DNA of 64,000 nt from contig NZ_CP054041.1 in assembly GCF_013282665.1 (NCBI RefSeq), positions 558,001 through 622,000 of the forward strand, written 5' to 3'. Of the stretch, positions 1 to 8,117 are shown in pieces; the stretch's first letter is position 1; each line of letters starts with the position of its first letter. The stretch is from Listeria monocytogenes. Its GTDB lineage: Bacteria > Bacillota > Bacilli > Lactobacillales > Listeriaceae. The notes beneath the pieces are model-generated. The model did not search any database. It was not told where the DNA came from and saw nothing but the letters and a program-made list of their open reading frames with translations. Made by a program: the position numbers and the translations under genes.

Positions 1-938
1 AATGGTCCACCAATAATCAGCATAATCACAGATGCCGGGATTTCCATTTGTTGAAATAATGTTCTGCCTAACGTGTCCGCAAAAAGTAACAATAATGCGC
101 CAAATAATATTGAAAATGGCACAAGTATTTGATAATTCCCACCAACTAGTTTTCTGGCAATATGTGGCACGAGTAGACCAACAAACGCAATAACCCCAAC
201 TACTGCCGTGGTAATTGATGCAAGGAGCACAGCAATCAATGCCAGCCAAATACGGGTCTTATTAACCGGCACACCAAAGCCTCTAGCCATCTTATTCTCA
301 AGCCCCAACACATTGCACCATTTAGCAAGTAAAAGCGCGCAAATTAGCCCAATCGTTACATATATCAATAAAGTTTCCACGTCGGACCATTTTTTCATTG
401 CCAAACTCGCTGCACTACTGGCCGATTGACTAGAAATAAGTGCTACTTGCGAAGATAATGCATCACTCAGCCCTGTAAAGACCGCATTAATCGCAATACC
501 AATAATAATAAAACGAAGCGGATTAAAATCAGAACGATAACTAAATAAAAAGACTAGAAAACAGGCAAGTGCTCCCCCGATAAAAGAAAAAAGTGGCAAC
601 CAAAAATATAATTCTGGTAAAAATAAAATAATCACAAAACTAAAAAATTTCGCACCTGCAGAAATCCCAATCACCCCAGCATCAGCAAGTGGATTCCGCA
701 TCACAGCTTGAAGCAATAAACCTGAAACCGAGAGCGCAGCACCAGCAAGCAGGGCAATAATAATCCGCGGAAAGCGTAGATCAATCACGACATCCACCAT
801 CTCATTTCCACCACTAAAAACTCCACTTAAAAAAGTTGGAATCGACATCGACAAACTTCCCGCCTGGATCGCCCACAAAATGGTCCCAATCAACAATACC
901 AAAACAGCACCAAAAGAACTTTTTTGCTTAATTGTCAT
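1..938 (-). CDS. hupG: Heme ABC transporter permease (FecCD family), 3' end outside window
   Basis: Membrane permease of an iron/heme ABC importer. The reading frame starts at an ATG at 938 and stays open to the window edge (312 codons); FecCD permeases are usually about 330 residues, so only about 20 C-terminal residues are missing. The translation has many hydrophobic segments, the family-typical stretch LRFPRIIIALLAGAALSVSG near residue 60, and a late GFVGLLVPH-like segment (VIAFVGLLVPHIAR). It overlaps the end of hupD by 11 bp, so the two are translationally coupled. It is the last visible gene of the Fur-type heme locus hbp1-hbp2-hupDG; in Listeria the ATPase and sortase B follow. Function in hemin uptake follows from the family and the neighbours. 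Confidence 0.93.
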   Translation of the reverse strand, partial: MTIKQKSSFGAVLVLLIGTILWAIQAGSLSMSIPTFLSGVFSGGNEMVDVVIDLRFPRIIIALLAGAALSVSGLLLQAVMRNPLADAGVIGISAGAKFFSFVIILFLPELYFWLPLFSFIGGALACFLVFLFSYRSDFNPLRFIIIGIAINAVFTGLSDALSSQVALISSQSASSAASLAMKKWSDVETLLIYVTIGLICALLLAKWCNVLGLENKMARGFGVPVNKTRIWLALIAVLLASITTAVVGVIAFVGLLVPHIARKLVGGNYQILVPFSILFGALLLLFADTLGRTLFQQMEIPASVIMLIIGGP

Positions 939-1800
939 AAAGCATCTTTTCCATTTCCTGTAGTGCTTCTGGTGCATTCAAACTCGCTGTCATACCAAAT
1001 AAATTTTCATCCAAATCATACACCCGGTTATTTTTCACCGCATCAAAATGTTTCCAAATATCATTTGTTTTAAATTCCTCGTCAAACATTTTAACCACTT
1101 CAGCTGGCATACCATGAGCTGCACGCAAAATAATATCAGGATTAGCACTTTGTAAATATTCTGTATTAGAAGCTAAATATTCTACTTTTTGGCCCTTAAT
1201 GACATTTTCTCCACCAGCCAGTTTAACCAAATCACCAATATACGCATGTTCTGTTACAACTAAGTAGCTACCCGGAACTCCCATCAGAATAAGTACAGTT
1301 GGCTTTTTCTTTTTCGCCACGCTCGACTTCACCTTGTTAATCTCATTCGTTAAATCAGCATTTAATTTAGTTGCTTCCTCTTTACGATCAAATTCTGCTC
1401 CAAGTTTTTTAATTTCTGTTTGCATCAAAGCAATACTCGTAAAGTCTAGAAAGTCCGCTTTTAAATTGGCCCCTTCAAACCCAGCCTTTAAGTCCGCTTC
1501 TAGCGTTTTTGTTGAAAGGACCATGTCTGGCTTCAGCATCCGAATAATTTCCAAATCAGGCCCCATAGGCGACCCAGTTTCCTTTACATCTGTATAACGC
1601 TCCGGAAGTTTCTTAGAACTAGTCGGAATTCCAACAAGGGGCAAATCAAGTTTATCCATAATTTCCGTAATCGCAACCGTTGTTGCTACAATTTTTGGCT
1701 CCTTATCCGTTTTTTGTTCGGTCTTCTGAGCCGCCTCTTCCTTCCCACAACCAACTAAAAAAAGTAATAAAACCAAAGATATGACAGCCATTTTCCTCAT
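928..1800 (-). CDS. hupD: Heme-binding lipoprotein of the HupDGC ABC importer
   Basis: Substrate-binding protein of the periplasmic-binding class III fold (FecB/IsdE-like), 290 aa, anchored to the outer face of the membrane as a lipoprotein. A short signal peptide ends in the lipobox LVGC (Cys about residue 18), followed by KIVATTVAITEIMDKLDLPL, the usual N-lobe start of this family. An in-frame ATG lies 15 bp upstream (1815), but GGGGGAA sits 6-7 bp before the ATG at 1800, so I place the start there. It follows hbp2 after an 81-bp gap containing a strong hairpin and overlaps hupG. It should receive hemin from the Hbp proteins and pass it to HupG. The ligand is inferred from context. Confidence 0.93.
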   Translation of the reverse strand: MRKMAVISLVLLLFLVGCGKEEAAQKTEQKTDKEPKIVATTVAITEIMDKLDLPLVGIPTSSKKLPERYTDVKETGSPMGPDLEIIRMLKPDMVLSTKTLEADLKAGFEGANLKADFLDFTSIALMQTEIKKLGAEFDRKEEATKLNADLTNEINKVKSSVAKKKKPTVLILMGVPGSYLVVTEHAYIGDLVKLAGGENVIKGQKVEYLASNTEYLQSANPDIILRAAHGMPAEVVKMFDEEFKTNDIWKHFDAVKNNRVYDLDENLFGMTASLNAPEALQEMEKMLYDN

Positions 1801-1828
1801 CGCTAATTCCCCCATTTATAAAATCGGT

Positions 1829-1870
1829 AAAGCGAGTTAAGCAAAGGAACCCCCTAACTTAACTCGCTTT
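1829..1870 (-). terminator. Hairpin between hbp2 and hupD (attenuator or processing stem)
   Basis: A perfect 13-bp inverted repeat (AAAGCGAGTTAAG with CTTAACTCGCTTT) with a 16-nt loop lies directly after hbp2. On the minus strand it is followed only by a weak T-rich stretch (TTTACCGATTTT), so partial termination is more likely than a full stop. This would lower hupDG relative to the surface proteins. Confidence 0.7.
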
Positions 1871-1881
1871 TAGTCGTTTTA

Positions 1882-3591
1882 TTAACTCAATCTTTTCCGT
1901 TTTAATCGATAAGCTAAATAAAGGAAAGAAGCTCCAAATAACGTAACGTACCATGCCATACTTGATGAATCATTCGTTTTCGCATTTTTTTCTGTACTAC
2001 TTGCCGTTTTTTGAACAGAATTTGTATCATCAAAATCAGGTTTTGCCAATTTTGGCCCAGCATTATTGTTATTTGCTACATTGCCAGTATTTAAAATATC
2101 CTTTTTCTCCGGTTCTTTTAAGGTTACCTCTTCCCCGGTAATATCTTTAATTGTTGCTGCATTTAGTTTTACTTGAACCATATACTCATGGTCATAAGAG
2201 AAGCCTGGCATGTCCTCAATTAAGACATGTGTTTTCACATCCGTATTAGCCGTGCCATCTTTCACAGGATATTTGACAGTTCTCGTATTTTTGTTGATAT
2301 CTCCTGAAACAACTTCCATATCTTTCCAAACACCATTTGTTTTATACTGGAAAGTTTTAATCCAACTACTGTTTGTTAAAGTTAAATAAACATAAGGTTG
2401 GTTATTTTCTACTTTGATTAAAGCCGGCTTCATCACATAGCTTTCCATCATAGAAGTTTCCGTTGTTCCGTCTTTAAATACATCAAAATCAATAGAGTAC
2501 GTATGGTTATTCAGTAAATTTTTAGGATCAACTACTGCCGGTTTACTTGGTGTAGTTGGCGGTGTAGTCACTGGTGGAGTCGTTGTACCTGGATCTGGTT
2601 TTGTTACTGGTGGTTTTGTTTCGCCTGGATCTACTACAGGAGGCGTCTCATCACTACCAGGGTACGAACTAGCTGTAGTTGCTTTCGTTGTATCAAACAC
2701 ATAACGGAAGTCTGCTTGTCCTTTGTATACAGAACCATTGAACGGCGCTTCATAATTCACATGAGCCGCAAGTGGCTGATTTAAATCCTCCACTTCAAAT
2801 TCCACAATACGCGTATTAGCATCTTTATCTTCAGAAACTACTTTGACATCTTGCAAAGCTCCAGCAAAATTTGTTTTTAAAGCTGTTACTGTTTTATTAT
2901 CGTTTACTGTCATTGCAACAGTTTTCTTTCCATTTTTCACTTTCAGCCAAGCAGGATTATCAAAATAATTTTGCATGCTTGAGTTGCTATCATCATTTGC
3001 TTTTTTCGCTACAAAAGGAATCGTGTATATTCCATCCGAAAGAGTCACAGGTGTTGTAACAGCAGGTTCTGAAATAACTTTGAAAGTACTTGGATCAATG
3101 GTTAAATCCACTTGATACCAGTGATCATAACTAATTGCGTCTACTTTAATATGCATATAAGAAAAAATAACATCATCCAAAGAACTAAGCTTGAACTTCT
3201 CTACACGCGTATCTTTAGCCGCGTCTGTGCTCACTGTTTGAACATCTTCATAACGATCTTGATAAACATCCGCTTGTGTTGGCTTTTCAGGACGAGTCCC
3301 ATTTTTTGAAACCGCCATTGTTTGCCACCAAGAGCTATTTGTAATTGTTAAGTACATGTAAGGTTGACCATTTTCCACTTTAATCGTTGCTGTATGGTCA
3401 ATATATTTATCTGCTTCTGAAGATTCTTTCGTTGTTTTCCCTGTATTATCTTTATAAAAATTCACTTGAACTTGGTATTCCCCACCATCTTTTAGACGAG
3501 AATCAGCCGCACTAGCAAAACCAGGTATCAATTGAAAAATAAGTGTCAAAGCCAAGAAAGCTACTAAACCTTTTTTCCATAATTTCTTCAT
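1882..3591 (-). CDS. hbp2: Hemin/hemoglobin-binding NEAT protein Hbp2 (SvpA), sortase-B substrate
   Basis: Cell-wall and secreted hemophore, 569 aa. Signal peptide residues 1-29; NEAT1 about 35-170 with the heme motif Y155-DHW-Y159; NEAT2 about 183-305 lacking YxxxY but with Tyr280 and Tyr289, the non-canonical ligand pair I recall for L. monocytogenes Hbp2; a Pro/Thr-rich linker about 315-357; NEAT3 about 360-490 with Y466-DHE-Y470. The C-terminus has NAKTN (536-540), a hydrophobic segment and a KRKR tail, a sortase-B type NXZTN signal. The second of two adjacent ATGs is chosen because it is 6 bp from GGGGG. It lies in the Fur-type operon between hbp1 and hupDG, and should strip hemin from hemoglobin and relay it through Hbp1 and HupD. 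Confidence 0.96.
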   Translation of the reverse strand: MKKLWKKGLVAFLALTLIFQLIPGFASAADSRLKDGGEYQVQVNFYKDNTGKTTKESSEADKYIDHTATIKVENGQPYMYLTITNSSWWQTMAVSKNGTRPEKPTQADVYQDRYEDVQTVSTDAAKDTRVEKFKLSSLDDVIFSYMHIKVDAISYDHWYQVDLTIDPSTFKVISEPAVTTPVTLSDGIYTIPFVAKKANDDSNSSMQNYFDNPAWLKVKNGKKTVAMTVNDNKTVTALKTNFAGALQDVKVVSEDKDANTRIVEFEVEDLNQPLAAHVNYEAPFNGSVYKGQADFRYVFDTTKATTASSYPGSDETPPVVDPGETKPPVTKPDPGTTTPPVTTPPTTPSKPAVVDPKNLLNNHTYSIDFDVFKDGTTETSMMESYVMKPALIKVENNQPYVYLTLTNSSWIKTFQYKTNGVWKDMEVVSGDINKNTRTVKYPVKDGTANTDVKTHVLIEDMPGFSYDHEYMVQVKLNAATIKDITGEEVTLKEPEKKDILNTGNVANNNNAGPKLAKPDFDDTNSVQKTASSTEKNAKTNDSSSMAWYVTLFGASFLYLAYRLKRKRLS

Positions 3592-3603
3592 CATAATCCC
3601 CCT

Positions 3604-4230
3604 TTATTTAAAAATCGCACGTCTTTTAAGTAAAACTAACCCTGTCCCTGCTGCAACAAAAATAATTCCATATAAAAACATTTGGCTAGAATCACTAGAC
3701 TTCGGATTTGCTACTTTATTACTTGAGTCACTTTTTGTCGCAGGCGTTGCTGTATCGTTGTTATCAGAAGACTTTACCGCTCCAGCTAATGCTTTAGCAG
3801 AACCTTCATCAAAACGTAACTTGATTTGATACTCATGATGGTAATTTAAACCGTCATCATCAATATCTACTTTGATTTTTGCATTAACAGGACTACTTAA
3901 CGTCGAAACTGGAAACGATACTTTTCGTGTATCATTCGATGTATTTTTCGAAGTCACACTAACCGCACTACCTTCCACCCATAAACCAGTAATCCACTTA
4001 CTATGGTTCACTTGCAAACTAACAGAAGATTTCCCTCCATTTACAGTTACCGTGGCAGGTTTATCAAAATAGTCATTCGCCATAGATACGGAATCACTAT
4101 CCCCTTGTAATACCGTATAGTCAACCGAATAGGTGCCATCCTTAAGAGCAGCTTGTGCCGTTAATCCCGTAGAAAGAAACGAAAAACTGAATAAGGCAAT
4201 AAAAGCAGCCAAAACTAAAACTTTCTTCAT
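3604..4230 (-). CDS. hbp1: Single-NEAT hemin-binding surface protein Hbp1
   Basis: Surface heme receptor, 208 aa. Signal peptide 1-28, one NEAT domain about 29-145 with Y130-HHE-Y134 as the expected heme-iron ligand motif, a Ser/Asp/Thr-rich spacer, then NKVAN (171-175) overlapping NPKSS (175-179), a hydrophobic segment and the tail KRRAIFK. From memory the L. monocytogenes protein is anchored by sortase B and its motif is NKVTN/NPKSS; here the Thr of the first motif is Ala (see findings). First gene of the operon, 9 bp before hbp2, with GGGAG 8 bp ahead of its ATG and a Fur-box promoter about 100 bp upstream. Confidence 0.94.
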   Translation of the reverse strand: MKKVLVLAAFIALFSFSFLSTGLTAQAALKDGTYSVDYTVLQGDSDSVSMANDYFDKPATVTVNGGKSSVSLQVNHSKWITGLWVEGSAVSVTSKNTSNDTRKVSFPVSTLSSPVNAKIKVDIDDDGLNYHHEYQIKLRFDEGSAKALAGAVKSSDNNDTATPATKSDSSNKVANPKSSDSSQMFLYGIIFVAAGTGLVLLKRRAIFK

Positions 4231-4327
4231 ACTTAAATCTCCCTTCTTTAATAAAACTACTATTTATAAAAAACCCCCACTAATAAAAGCGGAGTAAAAG
4301 TTTATGTAAAAGTATACGTTAATTATC

Positions 4328-4357
4328 ATTTTAATTGATAATGATTATCATTGTCAA
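4328..4357 (-). promoter_or_regulatory. Promoter of the hbp1-hbp2-hupDG operon
   Basis: Reading the minus strand: -35 TTGACA (4357-4352), an 18-bp spacer, -10 TAAAAT (4333-4328). The -35 is a perfect match and the -10 matches 5 of 6. The spacer is almost entirely occupied by a Fur box. Confidence 0.82.
4337..4355. promoter_or_regulatory. Fur box
   Basis: GATAATGATTATCATTGTC matches the 19-bp Fur consensus GATAATGATAATCATTATC at 17 of 19 positions. It lies between the -35 and -10 of the heme operon, so iron-loaded Fur would block polymerase directly. An additional ATTATC half-site-like stretch lies immediately on the gene side. Confidence 0.9.
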
Positions 4358-4390
4358 TAACGGATTGTTTTTTTTACCAATTAAAAGATC

Positions 4391-4425
4391 AAAAAAACCA
4401 TGAATAGCAACACCTATCCATGGTT
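4391..4425 (-). terminator. Terminator of the 86-aa gene
   Basis: Minus-strand stem AACCATGGATAG / CTATTCATGGTT (one mismatch), a 6-nt loop and then seven T. It isolates the upstream small gene from the heme operon promoter. Confidence 0.85.
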
Positions 4426-4439
4426 AATAATTATTTCTT

Positions 4440-4700
4440 TTACTCTTCTATTTGAGAAAAGCGATTATATAGTAATTCCCCTTTTAAAGTTAACGTGTAT
4501 CGTTTTTCTGCAATATTATTATTTCTTGTTAAAAAGCCATTCTCTTCTAACCAATAAAGCGTTAGTAGTACTTCATTTTTTGTATAGTCCCGCAGATTTC
4601 CAAAATCAATCACTTCAAGTGACATATCATTAATCTTCGTATCTACACTTCCCGCAAAAAGAAGTACTTCTCGTAGTAATTTTTCATCTTCAAATTCCAT
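4440..4700 (-). CDS. Small protein of unknown function, possible winged-helix fold
   Basis: 86 aa, strongly preceded by AAAGGAGGATTAAAG before its ATG. I do not recognise a named family. The sequence has helix-rich segments, then YTKNEVLLTLYWLEENGFLT (about residues 38-57) followed by a strand-like RYTLTLKGELLYN. This layout resembles the recognition helix and wing of small winged-helix proteins of the DUF2513 type, but that is a pattern impression only. It has no signal peptide or membrane segment. It is monocistronic: its own terminator lies downstream, and a separate predicted sRNA with a terminator lies upstream. Confidence 0.7.
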   Translation of the reverse strand: MEFEDEKLLREVLLFAGSVDTKINDMSLEVIDFGNLRDYTKNEVLLTLYWLEENGFLTRNNNIAEKRYTLTLKGELLYNRFSQIEE

Positions 4701-4741
4701 CTTTAATCCTCCTTTAATTCTGAGTTAGTATCGTAATAACG

Positions 4742-4841
4742 TAAAAAGCCGTAGCAAAATGCCACGGCTTCTTACAGCGCAATCAAAAGGAGAAATTCAC
4801 ACAATCAAATAAAGGGGGTATTTGTTTGTGATTTATTTCAC
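4742..4841 (-). ncRNA. Predicted trans-acting small RNA with C-rich loop
   Basis: A complete small transcription unit lies between pepF and the 86-aa gene. On the minus strand: -35 TTGAAT, 17-bp spacer, -10 TATATT, then about 100 nt ending in a strong intrinsic terminator (AAGCCGTGGC-ATTTT-GCTACGGCTT plus T5, 4770-4742). The body forms a 12-bp hairpin with one mismatch (4830-4819 with 4811-4800) whose loop reads CCCCCUU, followed by a single-stranded UUUCUCCUUUU. Both stretches are complementary to Shine-Dalgarno sequences. I see no convincing ORF inside. I do not recall a published name for it. Confidence 0.62.
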
Positions 4842-4847
4842 GGTTAT

Positions 4848-4876
4848 AATATACCATATAAACGCTTATAATTCAA
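4848..4876 (-). promoter_or_regulatory. Promoter of the predicted sRNA
   Basis: Minus strand TTGAAT (4876-4871), 17-bp spacer, TATATT (4853-4848). The spacer contains the near-palindrome TATAAGCGTTTATA, which faintly resembles a cre site but lacks the conserved outer TG/CA. Confidence 0.65.
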
Positions 4877-4938
4877 TAGTTCACATACCTATTTTTATTT
4901 GTCTATTCTATGAAGATTGGCATCACTTAAACATACGC

Positions 4939-4980
4939 AAAAAAAGACATGCAGCCATTATAGCTACGATGTCTTTTTTT
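4939..4980 (-). terminator. Terminator of pepF
   Basis: Inverted repeat AAAGACAT..ATGTCTTT with an inner AGC/GCT pairing, flanked by A-run and T-run on both sides. It begins 18 bp after the pepF stop codon. Confidence 0.85.
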
Positions 4981-4997
4981 GCAAATTTCACAATGTG

Positions 4998-6803
4998 TCA
5001 TTTAACTAATTTTTCTAGTTCATCCAGTCTTTGTTCAAATACTTTTAGTGCATCATCCACAGGATTAGGAGTTGCCATATCCACTCCTGCTTTTTTCAAC
5101 ACATCAATAGGATAATCCGAACTTCCCGCTTTCAAGAAATCAATATAAGCAGTTACCGCTTCTTGGCCTTCTGTTAAAATCTTCGCACTCAATGCAGACG
5201 CTGCAGAAAAACCAGTCGCATATTGGAACACATAATAGTTCATATAAAAATGCGGAATACGAGACCATTCATAACCAATTTCAGCATCATAAACCATCGC
5301 TTCCCCGTAATATTTCTTGTTAATATCAAAATATGTTTCTGTCAAGAAATCCGCAGTCAACGCCACTCCTTGTTGATCTGCTTGATGAATGGCATGCTCA
5401 AATTCAGCAAATTGCGTTTGACGGAATACAGTCCCTTTGAATCCATCCAAATAGTGATTCAACAAATAAGCACGTACCTTAGGATCCTCATATTTCTTAA
5501 GCAGATAATCAGTCAACAGATTTTCATTGGTCGTAGAAGCAACTTCTGCCAAGAAAATCGAATAATCGCCGTAAACAAATGGTTGATTTTTTCTTGTATA
5601 GTAACTATGCACACTATGTCCTAATTCATGTGCAAGCGTGTAAACATTATTAATATTATCTTGCCAATTGAGTAAAATATAAGGGTTCGTACTATATGAA
5701 CCAGAAGAATAGGCGCCACTACGTTTCCCTTTATTTTCCATGACATCAATCCAACGACTATCAAACGCCTCTTTCAAAATTGCTTGATATTCATCACCAA
5801 GCGGTTTAAGTGCTTCAAGTACAAGTTCTTTCGCTTCCTCATAAGTAAACTCCAAATTAACATCATCAGAAAGTGGCGTATAAAGATCATACATATGCAA
5901 TTCCTCTAAACCAAGTAATTCTTTACGTAACTTCACGTAACGATGAAGCAAATCTGCATTTGCATTCACTGATTTTAACAAGGAATCATATACTGTTTCA
6001 GGAATATGATTACCAGAAAGAGCCGCTTCACGAGCTGAGGAGTAGCCACGAGTAGAAGCATAAAAATTAGACTTCTTCACTTGTCCATTTAAAGTAGAGG
6101 CTAAGGTGTTTTTTAAGCCTTCATAAACAGAATATACACCAAGAAACGCTTCTCGACGCACACGTGGATCATTACTTTCCAGCAATTTCCCAAAACGACC
6201 ATGAGTAATTTCAATATCTTCTCCGTTCTCATCTTTAATAGTCGGAAACTTCATATCTGCATTATTCAAGGTATTAAAAGTATTAGAAGAACTTCCAAGC
6301 ACTTCACCTGCGTTAGCTAGTAAAGCTTCTTCTTTCTCACTTAAAATATACGGTCGACTCAAATTTAACTCTTCTAGTAAATGCGCATATAATTGTAAAT
6401 CTTTGTTCTCATTTAAAAATTGTTTTAAAACACTTTCGTCCATTGCTAAAATTTCTGGATCATAATAAGACAGTGCAGACATTAGCTTGGTAACTAAGCT
6501 TCCTGCGCGACTATATAAACCTTGATATTTTGCATTAGCTGTATCTTGGTCCATTTTCAAATGCGCATATACATATAAGTTACTAATTAAATCATATGCA
6601 TTATCTCGAAATTGAAGTGCTTCATATAGTGTCTGGCTGCTTTCTGATAAACGCCCTTTAAATTGCTCGCTTTCTTCTGTGATTTTTTGCAAATCTGTAA
6701 ATGCTTGTTCCCAAGCTTCATCATTTGGATAAATTGTCGTTAAATCCCATGTTAGATTTTCTGGTACTTCTTCTCTTAAAGGTAATGCTTTTGTTTTACT
6801 CAA
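4998..6803 (-). CDS. pepF: Oligoendopeptidase F (M3B zinc metallopeptidase)
   Basis: Cytosolic zinc endopeptidase, 601 aa, that cleaves peptides of roughly 7-17 residues. It contains the M3 zinc motif HELGH (in YTLAHELGHSVHSYY, about residues 385-399), with the downstream Glu ligand in the LAEVASTTNE segment about 30 residues later. The frame is open from a TTG at 6818, but a TTG at 6803 has GGGGG at good spacing and gives the family N-terminus MSKTKALPLREEVPENLTW, so I use that. It sits next to coiA and mecA, the same order as in Bacillus (pepF-coiA-mecA-spx), and with opp genes nearby it fits intracellular use of imported peptides. Confidence 0.95.
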   Translation of the reverse strand: MSKTKALPLREEVPENLTWDLTTIYPNDEAWEQAFTDLQKITEESEQFKGRLSESSQTLYEALQFRDNAYDLISNLYVYAHLKMDQDTANAKYQGLYSRAGSLVTKLMSALSYYDPEILAMDESVLKQFLNENKDLQLYAHLLEELNLSRPYILSEKEEALLANAGEVLGSSSNTFNTLNNADMKFPTIKDENGEDIEITHGRFGKLLESNDPRVRREAFLGVYSVYEGLKNTLASTLNGQVKKSNFYASTRGYSSAREAALSGNHIPETVYDSLLKSVNANADLLHRYVKLRKELLGLEELHMYDLYTPLSDDVNLEFTYEEAKELVLEALKPLGDEYQAILKEAFDSRWIDVMENKGKRSGAYSSGSYSTNPYILLNWQDNINNVYTLAHELGHSVHSYYTRKNQPFVYGDYSIFLAEVASTTNENLLTDYLLKKYEDPKVRAYLLNHYLDGFKGTVFRQTQFAEFEHAIHQADQQGVALTADFLTETYFDINKKYYGEAMVYDAEIGYEWSRIPHFYMNYYVFQYATGFSAASALSAKILTEGQEAVTAYIDFLKAGSSDYPIDVLKKAGVDMATPNPVDDALKVFEQRLDELEKLVK

Positions 6804-6875
6804 TATTAAAACCCCCAACCATAGTCATTTTGTTTTTATTATGAGCCAAAATAATTAAAAAAGCAAAACAGATGA

Positions 6876-7991
6876 TTATATATGTGCTGCCTGAGTATTA
6901 GTAAAAGCCATTTTCCGTTTCACTCGATATCGATTATCTGGTATGGTAGATAACACCCCTTCACCAATCAAATAAGAAAGATATGATTTTCCTAACTTCA
7001 AGCTTTCATTTGGAGAAAGCCAGATAGTTAAAATTTGGGTCACAACGGATTGAAAACTCTCAAAAAAGCAGCATTCGCTAAAAGTATCCCCTTTCTCCAA
7101 ACCTTTAAAAAACTTTTCCCACAAATCAAATTGCCATTCAACAGCAGGTGTAATAACTAAAAATTGTTCTTCTAAATCTACACCTATCTCTTTCGGTAAA
7201 TAGTGCAAATAATAACCGGCATTAAATAATTTTTGCATAAATTGACCGTGCTTTTTAAATCTAGCATAATAAAAACAAATTTTTTGTCTTTCGAGTTCTC
7301 TATCTCGCTTTACATAGGCATGGCGTGTAATAATTCTAGCTAACTTCTTCTTCCATTCACTAAAGGGTGCCTTCATAGAAAACGTCATTTCACTTGCGAA
7401 AAAACGATTTCCTTTTTCAAATGTTAGATGATAATAAAGTGTGCAAATCTCTCGCTCAGCAGAATAGTGCCAAAAATGATAACCAAATTTCTTGTCAGAT
7501 TGAATAAAAGCTTGTTGGAATGCAGAAAGACAAATGCGACCTTTCTCTTTCCTTACTACTTGACCTAGTATCCAGTGCACCTCTAAACCAATCGATAAGT
7601 AGTCCATTGTACGTTGAATCATCTCACTAATTGAAATAGAAGAACATTGAAATTCAATTACTGCCTTCCCATTCACAAAAATATCTGCTTGTCGCTTTAT
7701 TTCTGGAAAATAACTTTCCACTTCCACAGGAATACTCTGATAACAATACCAGGCCATGATTTGTTTTTTAGCTGCTAAATGTTCCTCGCTCTCCCCTTCA
7801 GAAGCAAATGCACACTTCGTAGTCTTCTCATGAGCAAAATGCGGTATTTTGATTTGACCTGCTTTTATCATTACCGGGCTTGCACACGACTTACAAAATA
7901 ATTTTTCTTCTTGCTTGATTCGTTCCACATTCATCTTAGTAATAGTAAAAGTTTCTCCAATGTTATTTCTGGCTGTAAAAATAATTATCAC
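6876..7991 (-). CDS. coiA: Competence protein CoiA
   Basis: 371-aa CoiA-family protein, implicated in recombination of incoming DNA during transformation. An N-terminal Cys pair (FCKSCASPV, about 32-40) and IPHFAHE are followed by the nuclease-like core with ADIFVNGKAVIEFQCSSIS (about 104-122; Asp, Glu and Gln in the PD-D/E-xK-like arrangement). The start is uncertain: the GTG at 7991 overlaps its AGGAG almost directly, but the residues it adds (FTARNNIGETFTIT) align with the usual CoiA N-terminus, so no later start is acceptable. It lies 72 bp after the pepF region and next to mecA. Listeria keeps a com gene set although natural competence is not normally observed. Confidence 0.9.
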   Translation of the reverse strand: MIIIFTARNNIGETFTITKMNVERIKQEEKLFCKSCASPVMIKAGQIKIPHFAHEKTTKCAFASEGESEEHLAAKKQIMAWYCYQSIPVEVESYFPEIKRQADIFVNGKAVIEFQCSSISISEMIQRTMDYLSIGLEVHWILGQVVRKEKGRICLSAFQQAFIQSDKKFGYHFWHYSAEREICTLYYHLTFEKGNRFFASEMTFSMKAPFSEWKKKLARIITRHAYVKRDRELERQKICFYYARFKKHGQFMQKLFNAGYYLHYLPKEIGVDLEEQFLVITPAVEWQFDLWEKFFKGLEKGDTFSECCFFESFQSVVTQILTIWLSPNESLKLGKSYLSYLIGEGVLSTIPDNRYRVKRKMAFTNTQAAHI

Positions 7992-8062
7992 TCTCCTATT
8001 AGCTCTTTAATATTACTATTCGCCACGAAACAACTAATTTCCTTTCTTATTTTTAAAATCAC

Positions 8063-8106
8063 AAAAAAAGACCCATTTGGCTCATTTTCAGCACAAAAAG
8101 GTCTTT
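8063..8106 (-). terminator. Terminator of mecA
   Basis: Minus-strand AAAGACC..GGTCTTT with an inner GCT/AGC pairing and seven T downstream. It starts about 12 bp past the mecA stop. Confidence 0.8.
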
Positions 8107-8117
8107 AAAATACTATT

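Noticed and set aside
4855..4868. cre (CcpA) site in the sRNA promoter spacer
   Set aside because: TATAAGCGTTTATA has the central GCG but lacks the conserved outer TG and CA; too weak to list as a site.
4822..5115. Plus-strand frame of 97 codons starting at a TTG behind AAAGGGGG
   Set aside because: The RBS-like GGGGG is the complement of the sRNA loop, the frame runs antisense into the end of pepF across its terminator, and the peptide has no recognisable fold.
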